Source: a virus. From it: a DNA stretch of 40,843 nucleotides. Made by a program: the position numbers and the translations under genes. The notes below the pieces were generated by a model, which worked only from the letters and a program-made list of their open reading frames with translations, had not been told where the DNA came from and did no database searches. Location: the IMG/VR virus record IMGVR_UViG_3300006919_000127, positions 1 to 40,843 of that record; one strand, written 5' to 3'. Positions 35,421 through 40,843 of the stretch are shown here, piece by piece (positions within the stretch are counted from its first letter, which is position 1; every line of letters begins with the position of its first letter).

Positions 35421-35565
35421 ATCGATTTTTCTTTCTTGCCTTCTTTTTCATGGCATTGATTTGTTTTTGATGACGTCGGTTCTTGGCTTTTGATTTGTAG
35501 TCAAGTTGCTGAAACGCAAGCTCATCAAGCTCTTCTTCATACGTCTTCTTCGAGTTCTTCAACAT
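35401..35565 (-). CDS. small highly basic protein
   Basis: 54 residues read directly from the bases. It begins MLKNSKKTYEEELDELAF and ends in a Lys/Arg-rich tail (KKKARKKNRYDREWN). AGGAG lies 10 bases upstream. It overlaps the RusA gene (29 bases) and the helicase start (20 bases). A basic helix of this kind would bind nucleic acid; possibly a replication accessory. Confidence 0.6.
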   Translation of the reverse strand: MLKNSKKTYEEELDELAFQQLDYKSKAKNRRHQKQINAMKKKARKKNRYDREWN

Positions 35566-35920
35566 GGATGTTTAACTCCTCTTCTCCTTTCTTGACGATC
35601 TCTTTGTACATATGCATTTCATATACGTACTTGTCATTCCAATTAAACACGTGTTGTAAAGCATCTAGCGTAGGCTTAGCAACGTTATCAAGATCACTTG
35701 CCTTATTGCTGAACTTCGCTGTCAAAGTTATTTTCAATAGCTTCGTGGAATCGAACTCCCATTCCATCGAGTCCGTACTCGCTTTGAACCTCTCCAGAAA
35801 CTCCTTGTACTCCGCTGTCGGGTACGTCTGTGTGAACTTCCTCCCGTCCTTGGTCACTACTGCTCTGATGCCCTCCATCCTGTTGGCTGACATCGGTTTT
35901 CCCGGTATAACGATCCTCAT
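35537..35920 (-). CDS. RusA-like Holliday junction resolvase
   Basis: 127 residues. The N-terminus MRIVIPGKPMSANRM is a RusA-type first strand; the catalytic signature is KASDLDNVAKPTLDAL (Asp residues and Lys of DxxDN..K...D). RusA cleaves four-way junctions; phages use it to resolve or debranch DNA before packaging, and T7 uses gp3 for the same job. AGAGGA about 9 bases before the ATG. Its first 218 bases overlap the exonuclease gene. Confidence 0.85.
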   Translation of the reverse strand: MRIVIPGKPMSANRMEGIRAVVTKDGRKFTQTYPTAEYKEFLERFKASTDSMEWEFDSTKLLKITLTAKFSNKASDLDNVAKPTLDALQHVFNWNDKYVYEMHMYKEIVKKGEEELNIHVEELEEDV

Positions 35921-36611
35921 AATTCCATTCCTCTAGATCCCATGTTCTTTTCATATAGATCAAGTTGCCAATCATATTCAATTGCTTTTCCCAGCCACGT
36001 CCATATCCACGTTGCCATTCATTTACTACTCGATCAATACGGTTATCATAAGTGGTACCGGCTAAGGCCTTTTGAGCCGTCTTTACGCCGTATCCTTTAC
36101 GTATTTTAGGAATATTATCACCACTATCGCCAATCAAAAGCTGAATACAAAAGTTCATGTCTGCCGTGTCGTCATCAACAAAGTAAACCTCTTTTGTATT
36201 GTAGTTGTAATGATTACCAGCAATTTGATTTATGTCTTTGTCAATATGAGCAATCACCCAGTTATCTTCAGCTTCTCTAGCTTCATAAGCCCAAATACAG
36301 ACTAGATCGTCAGCTTCCATGCCATCAGCAGGTACAGCATTCCATTTTTCTACGATGTGTAAGTACGCAGCATTAAGTCTTTCACGCAGCTTTTCGTCCA
36401 TTTCTTTATCTTTACGCGTAGCTTTATAGTCAGCGTAAATGTTATAACGAAAATTGTCTTTGCCTTTAACAGCAAGATAGACTTCTTTTGCCCAGCAATC
36501 TACCATAGCGTCACGAATAACTCGATCAACTACATTCTTAGTGTCATGCACGTTATCTTGTGTGCATGCCGCCTTGAATAGAATGCTATCAGCATCGATA
36601 AATAGTTTCAT
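35703..36611 (-). CDS. 5'-3' exonuclease, T7 gp6/FEN-like
   Basis: 302 residues; T7 gp6 is 300. N-terminal PIN fold: LFIDADSILF, YADYKATRK, ADGMEADDLVCIWAYE, WVIAHIDKDINQI; then GDSGDNIPKIRKGYGVKTAQ, the DNA-binding helix-turn-helix with metal ligands (D in GDSGDN). It removes RNA primers and degrades host DNA. Residues after ~232 are low complexity (Gln/Ser/Asp/Gly) and lie in the RusA gene in another frame, so this tail may be overprinted. Start overlaps the previous stop (ATGA). Confidence 0.9.
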   Translation of the reverse strand: MKLFIDADSILFKAACTQDNVHDTKNVVDRVIRDAMVDCWAKEVYLAVKGKDNFRYNIYADYKATRKDKEMDEKLRERLNAAYLHIVEKWNAVPADGMEADDLVCIWAYEAREAEDNWVIAHIDKDINQIAGNHYNYNTKEVYFVDDDTADMNFCIQLLIGDSGDNIPKIRKGYGVKTAQKALAGTTYDNRIDRVVNEWQRGYGRGWEKQLNMIGNLIYMKRTWDLEEWNYEDRYTGKTDVSQQDGGHQSSSDQGREEVHTDVPDSGVQGVSGEVQSEYGLDGMGVRFHEAIENNFDSEVQQ

Positions 36612-36724
36612 CGTCCTTGTCCTCTATACTTTTTACGTGTACTGTATTTCTTACCAGTAAACGTTACTCGCTTACGTGGTTTCAGTTGGAAATACATAGT
36701 ATCTTTGTTAGTTTTCTTGGCCAT
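36608..36724 (-). CDS. small highly basic protein
   Basis: 38 residues; GGAG six bases before the ATG at 36724. It reads MAKKTNKDTMYFQLKPRKRV, then TFTGKKYSTRKKYRGQG, about one third Lys/Arg. Stop overlaps the exonuclease start. Likely nucleic acid binding or a translation-coupling peptide; no family recognised. Read directly from the bases. Confidence 0.65.
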   Translation of the reverse strand: MAKKTNKDTMYFQLKPRKRVTFTGKKYSTRKKYRGQGR

Positions 36725-37076
36725 ACTTTCTCCATATTACTTCAACACCCCACTCTGGCTTAGGCCTTAGATCAGGATTATAAAGCCATTCAGCAGGGCA
36801 GGTTAGTGGATCATAATTAGGATTACTATATGCAAGCACGTCTTTTACCTCATACTTATCATATTGAGATCTTACAATATCAAACCACTCTTTAGTTTCG
36901 TAGCCTTCTTGAATAGGGTGGCATGTATAGTTCCAACCATCTCCATGAAGATTCATTGCAGTTCTTTTGTATTCCATTGTTACTTCTCTATCTTGAAGTT
37001 CGAAGCCTGCCAGAGTGTGTATTTCCTCTAGCAGACTTGTTGGTACTTCATCAATCTTATCAAGATCAATGTACAT
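36708..37076 (-). CDS. hypothetical protein
   Basis: 122 residues; GGAG 8 bases before ATG, overlapping the DNA polymerase stop by 11 bases. Acidic N-terminus (DLDKIDEVPTSLLEEIHTLA), then YTCHPIQEGYETKEWFD, LAYSNPNYDPLTCPAEWLYN and RPKPEWGVEVIWRKYG. Trp/Tyr-rich with two Cys. No recognised domain. Its place between polymerase and exonuclease suggests a replication role (inference). Confidence 0.65.
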   Translation of the reverse strand: MYIDLDKIDEVPTSLLEEIHTLAGFELQDREVTMEYKRTAMNLHGDGWNYTCHPIQEGYETKEWFDIVRSQYDKYEVKDVLAYSNPNYDPLTCPAEWLYNPDLRPKPEWGVEVIWRKYGQEN

Positions 37077-38925
37077 CAGCGTAGCTCCTTCCTACTACAT
37101 AGTCGCCACCATCCATACACTCTACGCCAAACCACTTAGGCGCTTCATGAAAAGAGTCTTTCAGAATTTCACCAACTCTGTTAGCGTCTTTCTCACTAGC
37201 AATCCAAGCCTGTTCGTCATGGTAAAATATAGCTGGGTAAGCGTCAAGATTTTCCTCTTTAATCTTTTGCATGGCGTAACTAACAGCTGCTTTACAAGTA
37301 ACACCTTCAGCAGCTTGCAAGAGATAATTAAGGACCTGATAGTCAGACCTAGCATAAACCTTGCGGCCATCCAAACCAGGTATGCATCCGTATCGGTTGA
37401 ATACTGACTTAAGCTTTTGTACCAGTGTTTCAAACCCTGGCAGATTAGCCATAAATTTATGTCTTGCTTCCTTTCCTTTCGCTGCATTGCTTACTCCGTA
37501 AAGAGTTTGGCCAAGCTTCGCATCACCTGCCCCAAACAAGATAGCGTAAAGAAAAGATTTAGCAAGGCTCCGACTGCAATCCAAAACGTCAGCATTGCGG
37601 CTGTGTTGATCACCGTTGATGACAAGGTCGGTGTAATTACTATCTCCCACATAATGACATAGACCGCGGAGCTGATTACCAGCAGAGTCCGCGCCAACAA
37701 CTCGATAGCCTGTCTCAGAAATAAATAGTTCACGGAGCATCCTTCCATAGGAAGCATCCACCGCCGGTAGGTTGACGATAACTTCATGACGACAGCGAAA
37801 ACTTGGAGTACCAACAGTCCACATCCTACCATGAAGTCGATAAGAACCTGTTCCATCTTTCTCAATCCTTTCTAGCCATGAGTTGATGGTTGCTGCTCGA
37901 TTCTTGATAGTATAATAACGATCTACCAACTTACCAATGCGACCGAGCTTAGCCAATGAAGTTGATGTTAGCTTTGGACCTGTTCTGATCCACTGACCGT
38001 TATCTCCTTTCTTTACGTTCCAGTCGTCAGGCTGCCAGCCAATCGTGTACAGCCAGTCCTTGACCTTGTCCATGTTTGATAGAGTAACAGGTTCTATTGT
38101 AGAACGCTGGAACTCTTCACCTGGAGCCACTGGAGGGTTGTCAGATATGGCCTCTTCGGCCAGTACCGTACGACCTAGCTTTTCAGATAAGATACGAGTC
38201 GTAGTTGCAGTGTATAGACCTTTCTTCGTATACTTTGCAGTCTTCGGTGTCTTATCGATAAACACTTCAGTCGTGCCAAGACGGGGTTCAATAATAGACT
38301 CAATGCGATTCATATGCTTACGCATAAGATTTAGATTGTAATGAGCCTTATCAGTGTCAAACAGCCAGCCTTTCTTACGAACTTCACGTTCGAAGAATGC
38401 GATGTCATGCTCGACAAGCAAACCTTTCTTGATAAGTGGATTAATCTTTACAGCTTCGTTTAGTTCAGCTAGCAAGACTTCATACACTCTTAAGTTTAGT
38501 TGTACGTCTTGAGTACAGTACTCCATCATTTGTGGTGAGTACTCTTTCCAACCGGTCTCTTTGAAAGACGAGTTGTCTTGTTTAGCGTAGCCAAGGTATT
38601 CACCCCAGCCTGCAAGACCATGTTTATGAGGTCTTTGGTAGTTCAGTACTTGAGACATAACCCAAGTATCAATCACCCTAACGTTATCATTAGGCTTCCA
38701 ACCATATAGCTTTTCCAACGCCATTAGATCAAATCCAATAATGTTGTGGCCAACAAGTGCGGCAGCTGTATTCATAAAGTCTAGACCAGACTTAATTGTT
38801 GGAAACCCTGGCTGATCAGCAAATCTGTACAGCTTTTTAGTTACGGCGTCTTGACATACAAGCATGTGACAAACCGTCATCTCATCAAGAAGACCGTCGG
38901 TTTCAATATCAAATACGAGTTGCAT
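37066..38925 (-). CDS. DNA polymerase, family A, T7-like, with proofreading domain
   Basis: 619 residues from ATG 38925 (AAAGGA at good spacing; a TTG two codons upstream is too close). Exonuclease: D6-x-E8, GHNIIGFDL, Y136..D140. Polymerase: motif A GADSAGNQLR (D413, Gln418 where Glu is usual), motif B R452-K456-Y460-F464 followed by G (Phe where T7 has Tyr530), motif C YHDE (H569, D570). Tyr460 at the 526/762 site predicts poor discrimination against dideoxynucleotides, as in T7. The TGR motif appears as TPSFRCRH. A ~58-residue Lys-rich segment (about 219-277) lies where T7 has its thioredoxin-binding loop. Confidence 0.95.
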   Translation of the reverse strand: MQLVFDIETDGLLDEMTVCHMLVCQDAVTKKLYRFADQPGFPTIKSGLDFMNTAAALVGHNIIGFDLMALEKLYGWKPNDNVRVIDTWVMSQVLNYQRPHKHGLAGWGEYLGYAKQDNSSFKETGWKEYSPQMMEYCTQDVQLNLRVYEVLLAELNEAVKINPLIKKGLLVEHDIAFFEREVRKKGWLFDTDKAHYNLNLMRKHMNRIESIIEPRLGTTEVFIDKTPKTAKYTKKGLYTATTTRILSEKLGRTVLAEEAISDNPPVAPGEEFQRSTIEPVTLSNMDKVKDWLYTIGWQPDDWNVKKGDNGQWIRTGPKLTSTSLAKLGRIGKLVDRYYTIKNRAATINSWLERIEKDGTGSYRLHGRMWTVGTPSFRCRHEVIVNLPAVDASYGRMLRELFISETGYRVVGADSAGNQLRGLCHYVGDSNYTDLVINGDQHSRNADVLDCSRSLAKSFLYAILFGAGDAKLGQTLYGVSNAAKGKEARHKFMANLPGFETLVQKLKSVFNRYGCIPGLDGRKVYARSDYQVLNYLLQAAEGVTCKAAVSYAMQKIKEENLDAYPAIFYHDEQAWIASEKDANRVGEILKDSFHEAPKWFGVECMDGGDYVVGRSYADVH

Positions 38926-38973
38926 GTGCAATCCTTTCTGTCCTTAAGACGGTTAATTCATGGTTAGCGAAGC

Positions 38974-39123
38974 TTATGCTTCGCCTTCCATAACAAGTTT
39001 ATTACTACAAATCGGACAGACGTCAGTATCGTCGTCAATTTGCATGACTTGAACATCACGTCCACAGTCAGGACAAGTAGCTACTTCAAACTCTTGTCCT
39101 AAAAAATCTGTAGTCTCACTCAT
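38974..39123 (-). CDS. small zinc-ribbon protein
   Basis: 49 residues from the ATG at 39123 (GGAG 8 bases upstream; an in-frame start at 39159 lies within the MazG gene). Two knuckles, CPDC (17-20) and CPIC (36-39), make a four-Cys zinc ribbon with an acidic loop between (QIDDDTD). Might bind nucleic acid or a polymerase. Sits between MazG and DNA polymerase. Confidence 0.72.
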   Translation of the reverse strand: MSETTDFLGQEFEVATCPDCGRDVQVMQIDDDTDVCPICSNKLVMEGEA

Positions 39124-39133
39124 TGCTTTTCTC

Positions 39134-39553
39134 CTATACAAAGTAAGATGTATCTCCATGATTATCTTCGTGGTTAGGTCCTTCCCAACCTTCTGGCTTG
39201 ATCAAGTCCGGTAAGCCGAACGTATTAGGCCGGCTAGCCTTGACTCCGGGTTCTTTGGCCATATTAGCCTTATGAACTTGATCCCATGCTTTGTCTGCAT
39301 CAACTCCCAGTATATCAAGCGTACCAATGGCAATAACACATAGGTCAATAAGACCGTCGATAACTTCTTCTGGATCTTGTTCACTAAAAGCTTGACTTGT
39401 TTCATTCAACTCTTCCTCTAGAAAATTAATTCGAAAAGCAAGAAACTGTTTTAGCGTATGAGCGTCTCCATCAAAAATCTTATGGCCTACCCAATCGCTT
39501 ACTCCAAATTTATCATGCATTTCGTTAATGTCTTTTACCCATTTACTAGCCAA
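39134..39553 (-). CDS. MazG-like nucleotide pyrophosphohydrolase (TTG start)
   Basis: 139 residues; starts at TTG 39553 with AGGAG 9 bases upstream, overlapping the neighbour by 19 bases. FRINFLEEELNET and EEVIDGLIDLCVIAIGTLDI give the EExxE and ExxxD metal-binding helices of the all-alpha NTP pyrophosphatases, and AWDQVHKANMAK is a typical third helix. It hydrolyses (d)NTPs to monophosphates; in phages the proposed roles are nucleotide-pool cleansing or altering host stress nucleotides. C-terminal 30 residues are phage-specific. Confidence 0.85.
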   Translation of the reverse strand: MASKWVKDINEMHDKFGVSDWVGHKIFDGDAHTLKQFLAFRINFLEEELNETSQAFSEQDPEEVIDGLIDLCVIAIGTLDILGVDADKAWDQVHKANMAKEPGVKASRPNTFGLPDLIKPEGWEGPNHEDNHGDTSYFV

Positions 39554-40029
39554 TGTGGTTCACTCCTATTCTTGTATGTAGCAAATCTTATTTTATCTCG
39601 TTTGTAGAAGCCACGATAAGCGTTTACAGGCCAGAACTCGTCTGTCTTTAAATCATCGTGACCACTAAAACATTGTGGATGCTGCGTCAATGGACCTTCT
39701 GGTATCAAGACGTTAGCGTGTTTTAGCAGAGTACGGTGCTTACTTGCACCATGTATTTTCTTATATCTATAAGTGTACTCATTTAGCATAGCGTCGTACA
39801 GTTTCCAAGCCCAACGGTAATTAGATCTTGTTTCACCAGCCCACTTAGTACATGGATGGTTCTTATGTACAGCACGATACAGTCCTCGCCTTTCAGCAAA
39901 GACGGGAGCGTAAAGATGCAAGACGGTACAAAGCATTTGAGCCTCTTCCAACGGCATCTTTACGATATGTTTGTCGCATAGTTGCTGAGCGATCGCGTCA
40001 GGTTCTATGTCTACGATAAACCTATTCAT
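39535..40029 (-). CDS. conserved phage protein, CDKHIVKMPLE family
   Basis: 164 residues. FIVDIEPDAIAQQLCDKHIV then KMPLEEAQMLCTVLH is a signature I recognise from many marine phage genomes; HPCTKWAGETRSNYRWAWKL and PQCFSGHDDLKT follow. Early His/Lys/Glu in a helix vaguely recalls T4 endonuclease V (QHL...E), and some annotation pipelines may link them, but the resemblance is too weak to call a pyrimidine-dimer glycosylase. Rich in His, Cys and Trp; could bind metal. Confidence 0.7.
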   Translation of the reverse strand: MNRFIVDIEPDAIAQQLCDKHIVKMPLEEAQMLCTVLHLYAPVFAERRGLYRAVHKNHPCTKWAGETRSNYRWAWKLYDAMLNEYTYRYKKIHGASKHRTLLKHANVLIPEGPLTQHPQCFSGHDDLKTDEFWPVNAYRGFYKRDKIRFATYKNRSEPHWLVNG

Positions 40030-40138
40030 TCTTTCCCTTTCTAAAGCGGTGCTTGAAGAAAACTATTAGGTTTAGGAACGTATTGATGGTTACCATAAGC
40101 AGCAACCACCAATGCGTCCATGAGTCTACTAATTCCAT
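40022..40138 (-). CDS. small single-span membrane protein
   Basis: 38 residues, read directly from the bases. The ATG at 40138 overlaps the stop of the hydroxymethylase gene (TAATG), and its own stop overlaps the next start by 8 bases. It reads MELVDSWTHWWLLLMVTINT, then FLNLIVFFKHRFRKGKNE: one membrane span and a positive tail, so Nout-Cin by charge. Unknown function; the coupling on both sides supports that it is real. Confidence 0.65.
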   Translation of the reverse strand: MELVDSWTHWWLLLMVTINTFLNLIVFFKHRFRKGKNE

Positions 40139-40821
40139 TACAAGTTTTCTTTACACCACTTTTGTACATGATGAAAGTGTCGTGGATAAATATGAAGACT
40201 TTGAGCTTGCCAAAACATGTCGCTGTTGCTTTCAATGTCAAGATCGATTGCAAGGCGAGATGCCACAACTTGAGCCCAGTAGTAATCATTCATATAGCCA
40301 AAGACAACGTCGTTAGAACGCATTTGAACCACGGTCTGAAGCACTCCATTACGAATGTAATAGGTAACTGCGTTAGTGCAAATGAAATCGTTCTTACCGT
40401 CTTCACGATAGTCGTTATGCATAGACGGTCGAGTGTAAATCATCGTAGCACGACGGCTATTCGGATTTGTTTTAAGTTCACGCAAGACGTTATCGTATTG
40501 GCTACCATTTTCCTTTGAGTACACGCACCAACCGTAGTTAGAATTAATCTCACCACGAGTATTTGCTGCATGTTCTTTCCAAATTACTGGCACTTTACCA
40601 TAAAGCTCGTTCAAAGGATTAACGTTACATTTCTGTGTATCGTACCAGTCACGCTCGGCAACCATGTAGTCTACATTAGGTTCGCCAAAGATGGACTCCT
40701 CAGTGGTTACGAACGACGCACCAAGGAGCTCCAACATTCCTTCTGGGTGTTGGTCCTGCACGTTATGCATGTACATAAGACCAAAAGCTTTACGAATATC
40801 TGCTACATTAAGCGTAGTCAT
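40138..40821 (-). CDS. dCMP hydroxymethylase-like enzyme (T4 gp42 type, thymidylate synthase superfamily)
   Basis: 227 residues. It aligns by eye with T4 gp42 along its length: ELLGASFV, RGEINSNYGWCVYS, NPNSRRATMIYTRPSM, DFICTNAVTYYIRNG, MRSNDVVFGYMNDY. C148 is the catalytic Cys and D179 replaces the Asn that gives dUMP selectivity in thymidylate synthases (N177 in E. coli), with the same residue numbers as in T4. Asp selects dCMP. So the product is probably hydroxymethyl-dCMP (or methyl-dCMP) rather than dTMP. T4 gp42 is 246 residues; the C-terminal ~20 are absent here. First complete gene of the leftward operon; AAAGGA before the ATG. Confidence 0.85.
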   Translation of the reverse strand: MTTLNVADIRKAFGLMYMHNVQDQHPEGMLELLGASFVTTEESIFGEPNVDYMVAERDWYDTQKCNVNPLNELYGKVPVIWKEHAANTRGEINSNYGWCVYSKENGSQYDNVLRELKTNPNSRRATMIYTRPSMHNDYREDGKNDFICTNAVTYYIRNGVLQTVVQMRSNDVVFGYMNDYYWAQVVASRLAIDLDIESNSDMFWQAQSLHIYPRHFHHVQKWCKENL

Positions 40822-40843
40822 TCATAATCCTTTCTGCATTTTG
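40818..40843 (-). CDS. possible 3' end of an upstream gene (truncated by window edge)
   Basis: The visible codons end K-M-Q-K-G-L then TGA, overlapping the next ATG as ATGA. This is the usual coupling style of the operon, so an upstream gene probably continues beyond base 40843. Only seven codons are visible; nothing can be said about the product. Confidence 0.3.

Noticed and set aside
39535-40029. T4 endonuclease V-like pyrimidine dimer glycosylase
   Set aside because: Only a faint resemblance near the N-terminal DKH segment; length and the rest of the sequence do not fit the T4 enzyme.
40138-40821. Plain thymidylate synthase (ThyA)
   Set aside because: The motifs follow T4 gp42, and the residue that selects dUMP (Asn) is Asp179. 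I keep dTMP synthesis only as a less likely alternative.
1-40843. tRNA genes, CRISPR arrays, insertion sequences or an integrase
   Set aside because: No cloverleaf, regularly spaced repeat, transposase or recombinase motif was found; the DNA is almost wholly filled by coding frames.

Overview
The window is a gene-dense piece of a tailed-phage genome, most likely a marine podovirus that infects an alphaproteobacterium (Roseobacter/SAR116/SAR11 type host). The host is inferred from the gene set: a T7-like single-subunit RNA polymerase, T7-like DNA polymerase and primase-helicase, a B12-dependent ribonucleotide reductase, MazG, C1q-like tail proteins and giant ejection proteins. It is by eye moderately AT-rich. 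I see no tRNA, CRISPR array, insertion sequence or integrase, and there is no gene-free stretch longer than about 60 bases. Portal, capsid, terminase and tail-adaptor genes are not here and must lie outside.

Layout. Bases 1-30166 are all on the + strand and form a late structural block: (i) 1-7861, a tandem array of about fourteen small tail-fibre, C1q-like and chaperone genes; (ii) 7870-9371, a lysis module (small membrane proteins, 3-TM holin, T4-type lysozyme); (iii) 9422-11373, a class II ribonucleotide reductase and a Cys-rich small protein; (iv) 11366-17719, a 2117-residue nozzle-like tail protein; (v) 17719-30166, small virion proteins and three very large internal (ejection) proteins. 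A strong hairpin with poly-A/poly-T flanks at 30174-30215 separates this block from a convergent - strand block (30214-40843) that reads leftward through nucleotide and replication genes: dCMP hydroxymethylase-like enzyme, small membrane protein, conserved protein, MazG, Zn ribbon, DNA polymerase, exonuclease, RusA, primase-helicase, dCMP deaminase, GIY-YIG nuclease, RNA polymerase and three small genes.

Main discoveries. (1) The last virion protein (26648-30166) carries the ordered motifs of a single-subunit RNA polymerase (R508, D678, K780/Y788, D953, D979) with T7-like spacing, so it looks like an N4-style virion RNA polymerase. The same genome also has a complete T7-like RNA polymerase (30720-33083). 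(2) The preceding 1316-residue ejection protein starts with a staphylococcal-nuclease-like domain in which the catalytic residues are conserved, suggesting a nuclease carried in the particle. (3) The enzyme at 40138-40821 that would usually be called thymidylate synthase matches T4 gp42 dCMP hydroxymethylase, with C148 and the dCMP-selecting D179 in place, so modified cytosine is possible. (4) The DNA polymerase has a paired active-site change (Glu to Gln in motif A, Tyr to Phe in motif B). (5) The fibre array looks like a repeatedly duplicated, shuffled receptor-binding cassette.

A plausible working model, which is inference: the particle delivers a cell-wall hydrolase, a nuclease domain and an RNA polymerase with the DNA. 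The delivered polymerase starts early transcription, the T7-like polymerase takes over, and nuclease, salvage and de novo nucleotide enzymes supply dNTPs. All assignments come from reading the sequence and remembered family motifs; no database search was run.
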